Notes: generated from the letters alone by a model not told the origin. 64,000 nt of DNA from an uncultured Desulfobulbaceae bacterium (GCA_947259115.1 CAMYKS010000001.1:60237-124236); one strand, 5' to 3'. Positions 33,935 to 43,523 are shown, counted from the first letter of the stretch. Made by a program: numbers and translations.

Positions 33935-36152
33935 AATAAACCGGGACTCAAAGGTTTTCGGCGGCAAGGCCACTGCTCTCAGGAGATTGCAGGAAGCCGA
34001 TTTACGATTACCTGAAACGTTTTGTATCTCCACAGAGGCCTACAGGCAGTTTGTCAGCGGCAGCGGCATCAAGGAGAAAATTCAACTTGAACTGCACCGC
34101 AAGAAGTTTTCTGACATGCGCTGGGAGGAGATCTGGGATGCAGCGCTCCGGATACGAAATCTTTTTTTGCGCCACAAGATGGAGGAGAAACTTGCCCGGG
34201 AGATCAGCAATGCGGTGGCGCAAAATTTTGCAGGAAATTCTGTGGTGGTCCGCTCTTCCGCCCCGGAAGAAGATGCGGCGGCAACCTCCTTTGCAGGGCT
34301 GCATGAATCCTTTGTGAACATTCGTGGTACAGAGTCAATCATTGAGCATGTAAAGCTCGTATGGGCATCCCTGTGGTCAGACCGGGCCCTGCTCTACCGG
34401 CAGGAGCTTGGCCTTGATGTTGCCAAAAGCACCATGGCGGTTGTTGTGCAGGAGCTTGTAGCCGGCGAGGTTTCGGGCGTCACATTCAGCGTAAATCCGA
34501 ATGATGCTGCAGAAGGTCTGGTTGAAGCGGTTTACGGCCTGAACCAGGGACTGGTGGACGGTGCCGTGGAGCCTGACCGCTGGGTTTTTAAGAGAAACGA
34601 AGAATCCATTAAAGAACATTTCTCTCCCCACAGAGAAAAATTCATGGCACCCCGGGGAGATGCTGTCGTTCTTAAGGAATTACCTGAGAAGAAGTCCCTG
34701 CAGGCGCCGCTTAATTCCGCAGAGGCTGTGGCAATCTTCCGGCAGGCAAGGAAAATTGAGAACCTTTTCGGTAAACCCCAGGATGTGGAATGGACGAAGG
34801 TCGGCAGCGATTTTTTCATCCTGCAGTCACGCCCGGTAACCGCCCGACAGGACAGTAAAGGTGATGATGACGACAAGAGGGGATGGTATCTCAGCCTGCA
34901 AAGGAGCGAAGAAAATCTGAAAAAACTGCGTTTAAAAATTGAGCAGGTCCATTTCCCTGCCATGAAAAGCGAAGCAGCGGAACTGGCTAAAACCGACCTT
35001 CACTCTCTTTCTGATAAAGAGTTGGCCGAAGAACTTATGAACCGTTTACACGTAAAGGAAAAATGGACAGCGATCTACTGGGAAGACTTCATACCCTTTG
35101 CCCATGGCATGCGCCTTTTTGGCAAGTTCTATAATGATACAGTAAGCCCGGCCGATCCATTTGAGTTTGTTGAATTGCTGTCGGATGCACCTCTGCTGAG
35201 CAAGAATCGCAATATGGCCATGCGAAAAATTGCCGATTATGTCCGGCAGCAGCCCGACCTGCAACAAAGTATCACCTCAGGCAGGGCCGCTGATAGAGAG
35301 GATGCAGAATTTACCCGGCTGCTGGAAGAATTTATCAGTCACTATGGTGATCCTTTTTGCGGTACCTACAGTGACAGGATCTGTGATGTGAGCAGGGACG
35401 AACTGGTCAATGTTATCATGCAAATGGCCGGCAGCAGTCCAATTGGCAGAAAGAGGCAGGACGACACCATTGCTCATAAAATTGACCTGGAAGCTGCATT
35501 TTTTGAAAGATTCACAGAGCGTGAAAATCATGACCGGGCTGAAGGTCTGCTTGATCTGGCACGGGCCAGTTACAGGCTGCGTGATGATGACAATATCGTG
35601 CTCGGCAGGATAGAGGAGCAGTTTTTCATGGCCCTGCAGGAGGGCAGGCGCCGCCTCAGTGAACGACAGGTTGATGGTACGGAACATCTGGCCGGCAGCG
35701 AGGTCGTTCGCTGTTTAGTTGACAAGGGGTACCGGCCCAGCATTACAAAAGATCAGAAACAAGCAAAAGAGCAGGTGAGCCGCGATATCAGGGCCAGGCA
35801 GCTGCTCGGGCAGCCGGCCGGGCCCGGGATCGGCAGAGGCCCGGCCCGGGTCATAGATAACGCCAGGGACCTGGCGCTGTTCAAGAGGGGAGAGGTCCTG
35901 GTCTGCGATGCACTTGACCCCACCATGACCTTTATTGTTCCCCTGGCCGCAGGGATAATCGAGAGGCGGGGCGGCATGCTTATCCACGGTGCGATTATTG
36001 CCAGGGAATACGGCATCGCCTGTGTCACCGGGGTGCCTGATGCCGCAACCCTGATCCATACAGGGAATGAGGTGACGGTGGACGGCTATCTGGGGATAGT
36101 GACGGTTGGCAAACCGGACACGGCAACTGTTTTTCCTGGGGTCGGATTATGA
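33909..36152 (+). CDS. PEP-synthase-like phosphotransferase (ATP-grasp plus phosphohistidine domains)
   Basis: This is 747 residues from the ATG at 33909, inside the end of the upstream gene; the frame itself is open from 33804. The N-terminal PEP/pyruvate-binding ATP-grasp domain (1-315) has GGKATALRRL, VVVRSSAPEED, VSGVTFSVNP and FFILQSRPVT. A middle region (330-640) is not recognisable. The C-terminal swivelling domain has GGMLIHGAIIAREYGIACVTG with the phosphorylated histidine. The PEP-synthase TIM barrel is absent, so the order resembles dikinase-like enzymes that phosphorylate other substrates, such as rifampicin phosphotransferase. The substrate is unknown. It overlaps the photolyase gene by four bases. 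Confidence 0.8.
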   Translation: MKTTYLLSEINRDSKVFGGKATALRRLQEADLRLPETFCISTEAYRQFVSGSGIKEKIQLELHRKKFSDMRWEEIWDAALRIRNLFLRHKMEEKLAREISNAVAQNFAGNSVVVRSSAPEEDAAATSFAGLHESFVNIRGTESIIEHVKLVWASLWSDRALLYRQELGLDVAKSTMAVVVQELVAGEVSGVTFSVNPNDAAEGLVEAVYGLNQGLVDGAVEPDRWVFKRNEESIKEHFSPHREKFMAPRGDAVVLKELPEKKSLQAPLNSAEAVAIFRQARKIENLFGKPQDVEWTKVGSDFFILQSRPVTARQDSKGDDDDKRGWYLSLQRSEENLKKLRLKIEQVHFPAMKSEAAELAKTDLHSLSDKELAEELMNRLHVKEKWTAIYWEDFIPFAHGMRLFGKFYNDTVSPADPFEFVELLSDAPLLSKNRNMAMRKIADYVRQQPDLQQSITSGRAADREDAEFTRLLEEFISHYGDPFCGTYSDRICDVSRDELVNVIMQMAGSSPIGRKRQDDTIAHKIDLEAAFFERFTERENHDRAEGLLDLARASYRLRDDDNIVLGRIEEQFFMALQEGRRRLSERQVDGTEHLAGSEVVRCLVDKGYRPSITKDQKQAKEQVSRDIRARQLLGQPAGPGIGRGPARVIDNARDLALFKRGEVLVCDALDPTMTFIVPLAAGIIERRGGMLIHGAIIAREYGIACVTGVPDAATLIHTGNEVTVDGYLGIVTVGKPDTATVFPGVGL

Positions 36153-37513
36153 GAACCATGCATCAGGTAGCACCGCAAAGAGTCCTCTGCTTAAAGGAAG
36201 GGAAAGATTCCGGCGGCCCGGTTATCTACTGGATGAGCCGTGAGCACAGGGTCTCGGACAACTGGGCCCTTTGTCTGGCCAGGAATATTGCCGTCGAGCA
36301 TAAAAGACCGCTGATCGTGGCCTTCTGCATGGTGCCGGACTATCCGGGAGCTAATATCAGGCATTACGGATTTATGCTGCAGGGACTGCAGGAGGTGGAA
36401 AAGAATCTGCAAAAACTGAAAACACCCTTTGTGCTCCTGCAGGGAAGTCCTCCTGTCACGCTGCCGCGATATCTGGCGAAAACAAACGTGGCCTTTCTGG
36501 TCACTGATTTTGACCCGCTGAAAATCAAGCGCTCCTGGCAGCGGGATGTCGCGGCCCTGATAGATTGTTCTTGTTACGTGGTTGACGGACACAACATCGT
36601 GCCCTGCCGGCACGCATCATCCAAACAGGAATACGCCGCCTATACGTTACGGCCCAAGATAAACAAACTGCTGCCGAATTTTTTGTGCGCTTTCCCGCTG
36701 ACCGGCCCACTCCAGGTTGGCAGCAAAAAGATCTCTGCAGCGCGCGTTGACTGGCAGCAGGTATACCGCTCCGTCGCGGACCATTCCGTCCGGGAGGTGG
36801 ATTGGCTTATGCCCGGTGAGGCGGCGGCCAAAGAGGCGGTTGGGCGTTTTCTCAAGGAGGGCTTGCAGGACTATGACGAGAAGCGCAATGACCCGAATCT
36901 TGACGGACAATCGAACCTTTCTCCCTATCTGCATTTCGGCCACATTGCCCCGCAGCGTGTCGCCCTGCTCCTCAACGAAAGCGGAGTGCATGCTGAGGCA
37001 AAAGCAGCCTTTCTGGAAGAGCTCATTGTCAGAAGAGAACTGGCGGATAATTTCTGCTACTACAATGAAAACTATGACTGTTTTGATGGGTTTCCCAATT
37101 GGGCCAGAACAACCCTGGATGTGCACCGGGCCGACAAGAGGGAGTATCAATATTCCCGGGATATATTTGAGCACGGAAGGACCCATGATGATTTATGGAA
37201 TGCTGCCCAGCACCAGATGCTGGAGTCGGGGAAAATGCACGGCTATCTGCGGATGTACTGGGCCAAGAAAATACTCGAATGGTCGGCCAGTCCGGAAGAG
37301 GCAATGGCAACGGCAATATACTTGAATGACAGGTATGAGTTGGACGGCAGGGACCCGAACGGCTATGCGGGGATTGCCTGGAGTATAGGCGGGGTGCACG
37401 ACAGAGCATGGAAGGAAAGGCCTGTTTTTGGTAAGATACGGTACATGAGCTATGGTGGCTGTGCCCGCAAGTTTGACGTGCAGCGGTATGTTGCCAGGTG
37501 GCTCGGCAAATAG
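36149..37513 (+). CDS. Class II CPD photolyase
   Basis: The 454-residue protein has the class II pattern: VIYWMSREHRVSDNWAL near 26-42, VVDGHNIVPC, and KQEYAAYTLRPKI. FAD-domain features are LSPYLHFGHIAPQRVAL, ELIVRRELADNFCYYN and the C-terminal YLNDRYELDGRDPNGYAGIAWSIGG. It uses light to split cyclobutane pyrimidine dimers. The ATG overlaps the stop of the PEP-synthase-like gene (ATGA), forming a three-gene unit with the flavin-binding protein. Photolyase in a presumed anaerobe implies exposure to light at some stage. Confidence 0.95.
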   Translation: MRTMHQVAPQRVLCLKEGKDSGGPVIYWMSREHRVSDNWALCLARNIAVEHKRPLIVAFCMVPDYPGANIRHYGFMLQGLQEVEKNLQKLKTPFVLLQGSPPVTLPRYLAKTNVAFLVTDFDPLKIKRSWQRDVAALIDCSCYVVDGHNIVPCRHASSKQEYAAYTLRPKINKLLPNFLCAFPLTGPLQVGSKKISAARVDWQQVYRSVADHSVREVDWLMPGEAAAKEAVGRFLKEGLQDYDEKRNDPNLDGQSNLSPYLHFGHIAPQRVALLLNESGVHAEAKAAFLEELIVRRELADNFCYYNENYDCFDGFPNWARTTLDVHRADKREYQYSRDIFEHGRTHDDLWNAAQHQMLESGKMHGYLRMYWAKKILEWSASPEEAMATAIYLNDRYELDGRDPNGYAGIAWSIGGVHDRAWKERPVFGKIRYMSYGGCARKFDVQRYVARWLGK

Positions 37514-37874
37514 GCCTGCAGATTCATGGGTGTTTTGCCGGTTTTTTAAAGCGTTGACTGCACTTGCCGGCCGCAATAACCAGAGTTACCATTTTGCTTT
37601 TAGCGCCACCGGCGCAGCGGCGCTGGAAGCCTGACCTGCACCATGAGAGGAAAAGGCCTTGGGCTATCTGGGGATTGTGACATTTGGATCAGTCAGAGAG
37701 AAAAAAGAATAAAAAGCCTGAACGACATTTATATGTATCATAGTTTTTGTGAGGAACTTTTGTTGCCAAAAGGGCAAAAATTGGAAAACCGTCTAAAATT
37801 AACAAAGCTGCAATCTGTATCATGCAAATAATTTAAGATACACTGAGGAGTCCGTGAAGCTCAACGGTTCTAAT
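37514..37874. other. Gap with a possible short relic of the PEP-synthase-like gene
   Basis: No intact gene is supported. At about 37656-37711 one frame encodes LGYLGIVTFGSVREKKE and a stop, resembling the GYLGIVTVGK end of the PEP-synthase-like protein, so a fragment of a related gene may be present. The following AT-rich stretch holds nothing recognised. Confidence 0.35.
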
Positions 37875-38270
37875 TCAAACATCCTTAGAAATTGGCAGGC
37901 TTAAAAGATATACCGTAATGCTGATGGCGATTATGACCAATAGAGACTTCAGCCACAAAGGGCGGACGATAAAAACAGAAATTGAGATAGCAACCCAGAG
38001 CATTCCAATAGCAGTTACCTTGGCTCTTATTGGAATACCCTGTCCACTAGTATAGCATTGGATCATGGGGCCCAACCTGTAATGGTTAAGTAACCAGTGA
38101 TGAAACCGTTCGGAACTGCGGGCAAAGCAGGCTGCAGCCAGCAGCAGGAGAGGAACCGTTGGCAGCACCGGTAGAAATATCCCGAGGACTCCCAGGCCAG
38201 TTGCACAAAATCCTGTAAACAGAAGAGCTATGCGTAAAAACTGGTTATTGATTATCGGTTTTGATTTCAT
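37875..38270 (-). CDS. YbaN/DUF454 family inner-membrane protein
   Basis: The 131-residue protein has about four membrane helices and the family signature GVLGIFLPVLPTVPLLLLAAACFARSSERFHHWL, with the short core LPTVPFLLLAAACFA-type motif at residues 34-50. The function of the family is unknown. It is divergent from the small GTERW protein gene at 38463, with a 192-bp AT-rich gap between. A short stretch with adjacent ISITVYLLSLPI closes the last helix. Confidence 0.85.
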   Translation of the reverse strand: MKSKPIINNQFLRIALLFTGFCATGLGVLGIFLPVLPTVPLLLLAAACFARSSERFHHWLLNHYRLGPMIQCYTSGQGIPIRAKVTAIGMLWVAISISVFIVRPLWLKSLLVIIAISITVYLLSLPISKDV

Positions 38271-38462
38271 AAAGATATAAATAGAAAAATATTCTTACTT
38301 ACAGTTAGTATCTGTATAAAGTAATTTGGATATTCTATTTAATAGAACAGTTTTTTATTTATTAAAATGCAATTCCACTGTTGAAATTTTTTTTAACATT
38401 GGTCATAAGATAATAATACTGGTTTGGAATAAATTGTTGAATTCAAAAAAGGAGGTAACACC

Positions 38463-38654
38463 ATGGCCGAAGAAGAAGAATATAACAAAGGCGGGTATGA
38501 ATCGATGGTTTGGATCAGGGACAAAGACGGCAAGGAGTATGCCTGTACTGCTGCTGCCCTGAAAGGCAACCTAAAGACCAAGGAAGAACTGTCCGATGAA
38601 GAAAAGAAAAGTTGCATGGATGTAAGCCAGCTGATCGGTACTGAGCGCTGGTAG
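38463..38654 (+). CDS. 63-residue acidic protein of the GGYES...GTERW family
   Basis: A strong AAAGGAGG lies seven bases before the ATG. The protein begins with an acidic run (MAEEEEYNKGGYES), continues MVWIRDKDGKEYACTAAAL, and ends in LIGTERW. It is close to the protein at 51009 (about 80 percent identical by eye) and more distantly related to the one at 51233. There is one cysteine in EYAC and one in the C-terminal helix (CMDV). No membrane segment or known domain is visible. A strong terminator follows, so it is monocistronic and probably highly expressed. Confidence 0.8.
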   Translation: MAEEEEYNKGGYESMVWIRDKDGKEYACTAAALKGNLKTKEELSDEEKKSCMDVSQLIGTERW

Positions 38655-38681
38655 AAAGAATTAATTTTCTAACAGATAGAA

Positions 38682-38718
38682 AGACCTCTTGAGATAAATC
38701 TTGAGAGGTCTTTTTTTT
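38682..38718 (+). terminator. Rho-independent terminator after the GTERW gene
   Basis: An 8-bp stem AGACCTCT/AGAGGTCT with a 14-base loop is followed directly by eight T residues. It lies 27 bp after the stop of the small gene. Confidence 0.9.
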
Positions 38719-38774
38719 GTCTTTTATGAGTGGTTTTGACCATTCCAAAGCCACATCTTGCAATATTCTCTGTC

Positions 38775-39230
38775 TCAGCCCAGAAGCTCTGCCAGCTTTT
38801 TTTGCCGGTAATCAAAAATTCGTTCCAGAGTTTTTCGGATAAAGAGAACATGCAGGGTTCTGCCTAGTATCCCGTAAGGAACTTCATAGTACACCCTGTC
38901 TGTTAATTTTACTCCACCGCCTTCTGTATCTATCTGGTGATAATGGTACCAGAAGTTATAAGGGCCTATTCTCTGTTCATCAACAAATGAATGCATCTCT
39001 TTAATGTGCTTGATCTCCGCTACCCATTTATGCACCCCGATCCAGGGAATTTGTATACGGTATTCCACTATCAATCCATTAAACATCTCCTCTGGAACAG
39101 GTGAAATTATCTGAAACTTGAGGTCCTCCGGGGTGATCAGGTCAAGGTTCGCCGGATTTTTCAATAAGTCCCAGGCCTCGGCAAGCGTTGCGTTTACGTA
39201 TTGTTCCTTGGAAAGAGTATACATTTTCAA
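38775..39230 (-). CDS. SRPBCC-fold (START-like) ligand-binding protein
   Basis: The 151-residue protein begins YTLSKEQYVNATLAEAWDLL and contains LTDRVYYEVPYGILG, both typical of the SRPBCC/polyketide-cyclase fold with a hydrophobic pocket. Members bind lipids or aromatic compounds. It is the last gene of a seven-gene lipid-related operon on the minus strand, starting immediately after the stop of the DUF2878 gene. A role in handling a modified fatty acid is inferred from that context. Confidence 0.85.
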   Translation of the reverse strand: MKMYTLSKEQYVNATLAEAWDLLKNPANLDLITPEDLKFQIISPVPEEMFNGLIVEYRIQIPWIGVHKWVAEIKHIKEMHSFVDEQRIGPYNFWYHYHQIDTEGGGVKLTDRVYYEVPYGILGRTLHVLFIRKTLERIFDYRQKKLAELLG

Positions 39231-39758
39231 TCACTCAATAGTCAGTTTACTATGGACATATATAAGGCAGGGCAATACAAAAGACCAGGCAAGGACTAAC
39301 AACAAATAGCCTTGTCCAAATGTACTGTTAACCGTTATTGCTCCAAGCTTTTCTCCTCCCCAGTAGGCAACGGGACCGGCAAGTCCTCCGAGGATGACGG
39401 CCAGACCATACCTTTTCTTAAGCCAGGCCAGGCTGATACTGACAAGCAGGGCAAAATTAAACCAGAGCGCTGTCATCCATGGTGGACTGAGCTGACCCCA
39501 TCTCTGATCTAAAGGTGTATACACATTAGACAAAATCATGAAGGTTTCCAGAAAAAATCCCGACAACCCGCAAATAATTACAAAAAGGATTTCCGCCCGG
39601 TACTTCTCTGTCAGAAAATATATCTGCAGCGGCACGGTAATAATCACCAGCAGGGGACCCAGCCAGCCAAGGTTGTTGGCTCCACCCAAAATACAGGCAA
39701 ACCAGCAGACCTGGAAGACGATGAAATTAATGGGCGTGGAATATCTTTTTGTTCCCAT
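39231..39758 (-). CDS. DUF2878 family membrane protein
   Basis: The 175-residue protein has about six membrane helices. Features include FQVCWFACILGGANNLGWLGP at the N-terminus and GLAGPVAYWGGEKLGA near 130-146, as in DUF2878. Related genes are often found beside cyclopropane synthase, DUF1365 and flavin amine-oxidase-like genes in photo-oxidative stress regulons of other proteobacteria. The biochemical role is not known. It lies 13 bp after the CFA-synthase gene and directly abuts the SRPBCC gene. Confidence 0.8.
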   Translation of the reverse strand: MGTKRYSTPINFIVFQVCWFACILGGANNLGWLGPLLVIITVPLQIYFLTEKYRAEILFVIICGLSGFFLETFMILSNVYTPLDQRWGQLSPPWMTALWFNFALLVSISLAWLKKRYGLAVILGGLAGPVAYWGGEKLGAITVNSTFGQGYLLLVLAWSFVLPCLIYVHSKLTIE

Positions 39759-39771
39759 TTCCTGCTGCCGG

Positions 39772-41055
39772 TTATAAGCCCAGAAGCGGCTGTATCAATT
39801 CCCGGCGGCACTGCGGTCGGGCAAATATCATCTGCACGTCTCCGTTATAGTGCTCCTGGAAGCTGCCTTCGCATGAGGCCAGGTAATATTCCCACATCCT
39901 GATAAAGTTTTCAGAAAATCCCATGGCCTTGACCTTGTCCAGGTTGGCGAAGAATCGCTCCCGCCATATTCTGAGCGTGGTTGCATAATGAGGGGTTATA
40001 TCCTCAAAATGGATGAGGCGCAGATCCGTTTTGCTGGTAATACTTTTCTTAATGGCGCCCAACGATGGTATACAGCTGCCGGGGAAGATATAACGTTTGA
40101 TGAAATCCACAGAATTCTTGTGACGTGTATACTCCTGGTCAGGGATAGTAATGGCCTGCAGAGCCATTAAGCCCTCAGGTTTCAGAAGCCTGCAGCAGCA
40201 GTCAAAAAATGTATCCAGAAAATGGTGGCCCACTGCCTCGATCATTTCAATGGAGACCAGCTTGTCAAAACTGCCGGATAGTTTCCGATAGTCCTGCTGT
40301 AAAACCGTTACCTGTTCATCCATGCCATACTCTGAAAAAAGGCTTTGCATGTACCGGTACTGGTTGTCTGAGATGGTTGTGGTGGTCACCCGGCAGCCAT
40401 AATTACGTGCCGCATGAAGGGCAAAGCCTCCCCAGCCGCCGCCTATCTCCATAACATGATCCTGGTCGGTCAGGCCGAGTTTTCGGCAGATGCGGTCAAA
40501 CTTGGCAACCTGAGCCTCGTGCAGGGTGCTGTTCTCGTGTTCATAAATTCCGCAGGAATACCCCATGGTCCTATCCAGAAAAAGCTGGAAGAAATCATTG
40601 CTCAGGTCATAATGGGCGACGATGTTCTTTTTGCTGCCCCTGGTCGTGTTTTTCCTAAGCCAGTGACAGAAACGCATCAGAGGGGCGGTCAGCCTGGACC
40701 AGCCTGCATCCATTTGCCGGTTCAGCAGGTCTGCGTTGGCCACAAAGAGACGCGTTACATCGGTCAGATTGTCGGTGGACCAATACCCCTTTATGTAAGA
40801 TTCCGCAGCACCCAGGCTGCCCTTAAACAGTACATCAGCATAAAAACGCGGGTCATGAATGGCAGCGACTGCAGCAATACCCGGGTCGCCCTGCGGATTA
40901 CCGAACTCGTAGAGCTTGCCGCAATTATTGATCGACAAACTGCCAAACTGCAGGTCCTCGAACATGGAAAACAAAACCTTTTTAGACCAGGTCTGGAAAG
41001 GGCTAAAACTCATTGCCGTTCTGCTTCCTTCAATGCTTTCAATATTTTTGCTCAT
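39772..41055 (-). CDS. Cyclopropane-fatty-acid synthase-like methyltransferase
   Basis: The 427-residue protein has a C-terminal SAM-dependent domain: VMEIGGGWGGFALHAARNYGC near 200-220 and LVSIEMIEAVGHHFLDTFF near 268-286. HYDLSNDFFQLFLD and the SYSCGIY-type segment (GYSCGIYEHE) are CFA signatures. It methylates the double bond of phospholipid acyl chains. In alphaproteobacteria a relative in a similar cluster makes methylated fatty acids on the route to furan fatty acids, so the product may not be a plain cyclopropane. It overlaps the DUF1365 gene by one base. Confidence 0.9.
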   Translation of the reverse strand: MSKNIESIEGSRTAMSFSPFQTWSKKVLFSMFEDLQFGSLSINNCGKLYEFGNPQGDPGIAAVAAIHDPRFYADVLFKGSLGAAESYIKGYWSTDNLTDVTRLFVANADLLNRQMDAGWSRLTAPLMRFCHWLRKNTTRGSKKNIVAHYDLSNDFFQLFLDRTMGYSCGIYEHENSTLHEAQVAKFDRICRKLGLTDQDHVMEIGGGWGGFALHAARNYGCRVTTTTISDNQYRYMQSLFSEYGMDEQVTVLQQDYRKLSGSFDKLVSIEMIEAVGHHFLDTFFDCCCRLLKPEGLMALQAITIPDQEYTRHKNSVDFIKRYIFPGSCIPSLGAIKKSITSKTDLRLIHFEDITPHYATTLRIWRERFFANLDKVKAMGFSENFIRMWEYYLASCEGSFQEHYNGDVQMIFARPQCRRELIQPLLGL

Positions 41056-41825
41056 TATTTCCTCTCTAACAAATACTTCGGGTGTTCATGATACGGGGTT
41101 TTCTTAAGCCAGAGCCGGAAGGCCTGCCAGTAGATCATTGACAGCACCTTGAAGGTCATGGCTGGAAAACGTATCAGCACCCAGGCAAGAGCCGGGCCGC
41201 TGATCTCGCGGCGCTGCATTTTCAGTTTGGCTTCAAAATACTTGGTTTCTTCCTTGAAGTTGGTCATATGGATAAACAGTGATCTGTCAGGTTCCTCAAA
41301 GAGCCAGTCATAACGGAACTCCATGTCCATGTAAGGTGAAACATGAAATCCTTTATTGAACCTGAAGCGCTTTTGCCGGCCTTCTCCCAGGTTCTGATTT
41401 TTGCCCAATGCATAGGAATGGCGCTCACGCCAGGGAGTGTTGGTGATTTCAGCAACGATATATTCAACCTCAGTCTCAGCCTTATTATAGCAGTAGTAAA
41501 ACGTAACAGGGTTGAAAGAGTGGCCGTAATAGCGCAGATGGGTAAGTATGCGGATAGGGCCGTCAGGCCGCTCTCCAAGCTCATCTTCTACACGGTCCCG
41601 GACTGCCTGATGGAGAGGTACTTCAGCTGGTCCCAGGTAATCTGACCGCTTGAAGTTTGCTACATTGGCATGCTCAACTGACCAGAACCAGCGCCCTTTG
41701 AATACTTCTTCCAACTCCTCCAGATCAAGGAACATGAAAAAAACCGCATAGCTGAATTTGTTCTCCCGCGGCAGGTAGCGGTTATGATAAAGTGTGCCCT
41801 GATAAATGCAGCTCTTCATGCTCAT
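41055..41825 (-). CDS. DUF1365 family protein
   Basis: The 256-residue protein begins CIYQGTLYHNRYLPRENKFSY and contains FNPVTFYYCY near 107-116 and KGFHVSPYMDM near 155-165, the hallmarks of DUF1365. The function is unknown. It is almost always encoded next to a flavin amine-oxidase-like protein and a CFA-synthase-like enzyme, as here. It overlaps the flavoprotein gene by four bases and the CFA gene by one base. No signal peptide is visible. Confidence 0.9.
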   Translation of the reverse strand: MSMKSCIYQGTLYHNRYLPRENKFSYAVFFMFLDLEELEEVFKGRWFWSVEHANVANFKRSDYLGPAEVPLHQAVRDRVEDELGERPDGPIRILTHLRYYGHSFNPVTFYYCYNKAETEVEYIVAEITNTPWRERHSYALGKNQNLGEGRQKRFRFNKGFHVSPYMDMEFRYDWLFEEPDRSLFIHMTNFKEETKYFEAKLKMQRREISGPALAWVLIRFPAMTFKVLSMIYWQAFRLWLKKTPYHEHPKYLLERK

Positions 41826-43066
41826 AAAGATTTCCCGAAATATTTCGCCACGTTCAGGCCGCTTTTTACTCCGTCCTCGTGAAATCCATACCCCCAGTAA
41901 GCCCCGCAGTAATGGGTCCGGTTCTGGCCGCTGATGACCCCATGCGATTTCTGAGCCATGACTGAACCCTCGAGGTACACCGGGTGGTGATAGAGGTAAC
42001 GTCCCAAAATTTTCTCCTCAGCTATCCTGTGTTTCATGTTCAAAGAAACGCAGAAGGTTTCCTCGGACTTGATGCTCTGCAGCATATTCAGGTTGTAGGT
42101 TACAGCAGCCCTGTCAGCCTGGTCCTGCAGTATGGAATAATTCCAGCTCGACCAGGCCCTGCGGTTTTGCGGCAGGACAGTTTTGTCGGTATGCAGGGTC
42201 GTATAGTTTGCCTGGTAAGGAACTGTACCCAAAATGGTGCGCTCGTCCTCAGTAGCGTCTTTAAGGATACTCAGGGTCTGATCACTGTGGGTAGCGAATA
42301 TCACCTGGTCAAAACGGGCCTTATTCCGGTTCGTAAACTCAAGCTCAACGTATTCCCCATGGCGCTGTACCCGGGTGACTGGAGTGCTAAGTTGTATTGT
42401 ATCGGCAAAGGGCGTTATCAGTTTTTCGACATACTGCTTTGAACCGCCGGCAATCACCCGCCACTGGATAGGATTGGTGGCCTGCAGGAAGCCGTGGTTT
42501 TCAAAAAATCGGCCAAAGGTGCGGGCCGGGAATTCAAGGATCTTTCCAGGTTCGGCAGACCAGAGCGAGGCCCCCAGGGGTATGACGAAATGATCGATGA
42601 AGCGCTGCGAATAATTGTACCGCGTAAGAAACTCACCCATGGGTATGTCCGGTTCATTCGAATCGATATATGCAACCAATTGGCGACGCAGTTTAAATAT
42701 CTCCAGCACCATGCGCCAGTAAGACGGGGACAGGAGATTTTTTCTTTGCGCAAAAAGGGTGGAGGCGGAATCTGAACCATACTCCAGCCCGGTTTTTTCA
42801 CAGCGGACGCTGAAATTCATCTTGGTCGGCCGGGAGTCGACACCCAGTTGATCAATGAGCTTACAGAAATTCGGATATGTGGTCCGGTTGAATACTATAA
42901 ATCCCGTATCTACAGCATACGAGCTGTCAGCGTTTGTGACGTCGATGGTATGGGTGTGGCCGCCGACATAGTCATTTGCCTCGAAGATGGCGAGGTCAAA
43001 ATCCCGGTGCAGAAGATGAGCGCAGACCAGGCCCGATATGCCGCTGCCGATTATCGCAATCTTCAT
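41822..43066 (-). CDS. FAD-dependent oxidoreductase (amine-oxidase/desaturase-like)
   Basis: The 414-residue protein has an N-terminal FAD-binding motif IAIIGSGISGLVCAHLL with the acidic residue in AIFEANDYVGGHTHT. The C-terminus has HYCGAYWGYGFHEDGVKSGL. It belongs to the amine-oxidase/phytoene-desaturase superfamily group found beside DUF1365 and CFA-type enzymes. A homologous position in Rhodobacter-type clusters is occupied by a desaturase acting on methylated fatty acids, so the same job is suggested here by inference. It is followed at once by DUF1365. Confidence 0.88.
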   Translation of the reverse strand: MKIAIIGSGISGLVCAHLLHRDFDLAIFEANDYVGGHTHTIDVTNADSSYAVDTGFIVFNRTTYPNFCKLIDQLGVDSRPTKMNFSVRCEKTGLEYGSDSASTLFAQRKNLLSPSYWRMVLEIFKLRRQLVAYIDSNEPDIPMGEFLTRYNYSQRFIDHFVIPLGASLWSAEPGKILEFPARTFGRFFENHGFLQATNPIQWRVIAGGSKQYVEKLITPFADTIQLSTPVTRVQRHGEYVELEFTNRNKARFDQVIFATHSDQTLSILKDATEDERTILGTVPYQANYTTLHTDKTVLPQNRRAWSSWNYSILQDQADRAAVTYNLNMLQSIKSEETFCVSLNMKHRIAEEKILGRYLYHHPVYLEGSVMAQKSHGVISGQNRTHYCGAYWGYGFHEDGVKSGLNVAKYFGKSL

Positions 43067-43096
43067 GTGTTTGCCCTTTACCCTCCTGCCTCAATC

Positions 43097-43513
43097 TTAA
43101 CTGATCCATCGGTCAAAATAGGCGGCAACCGTTGACACCGTACCGCAGATAAATATCCCCCAGCAGATATCGACAACCGACATGCGCAGGGGCCATTTGT
43201 CGACCAGGGCGTAGTTGGTCATATCATACACGGCATAGAGCACAAAACCGTACAGACCTCCCCAGAAAGGCGCCCAGGGGAAAATGGAGGCATTGGCAAC
43301 CCTGGGCAGCACAAAAAGGATAATGCCCAGCGGAATGCAGATATAGACAACTGCCGCCGCCCACCAGACCGTGGCGTAGGATCCCGAAGCGCCACGAGAC
43401 AGGGGCCCTAATTCTGTTTTGTAGAATTTTGACATCAGCAATCCGAGCCAGAAAAAATCAATGGCCAGAAAGACAGGCAGCGTTGCAAAGTATACCTTGA
43501 TGCTGTGCAGCAT
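43097..43513 (-). CDS. DUF2177 family membrane protein
   Basis: The 138-residue protein has four membrane helices and the family features AIDFFWLGLLMSKFYKTELG near 18-37 and LYAVYDMTNYALVDKWP near 92-108. The function is unknown; it commonly accompanies DUF1295, DUF1365 and CFA-synthase genes. It lies 10 bp after the DUF1295 gene and 30 bp before the flavoprotein gene, within the same operon. Confidence 0.88.
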   Translation of the reverse strand: MLHSIKVYFATLPVFLAIDFFWLGLLMSKFYKTELGPLSRGASGSYATVWWAAAVVYICIPLGIILFVLPRVANASIFPWAPFWGGLYGFVLYAVYDMTNYALVDKWPLRMSVVDICWGIFICGTVSTVAAYFDRWIS

Positions 43514-43523
43514 AACAGCCTCC

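Noticed and set aside
37643..37831. 62-codon frame after the photolyase gene
   Set aside because: No ribosome site or domain; its start overlaps a better explanation as a short relic in another frame.
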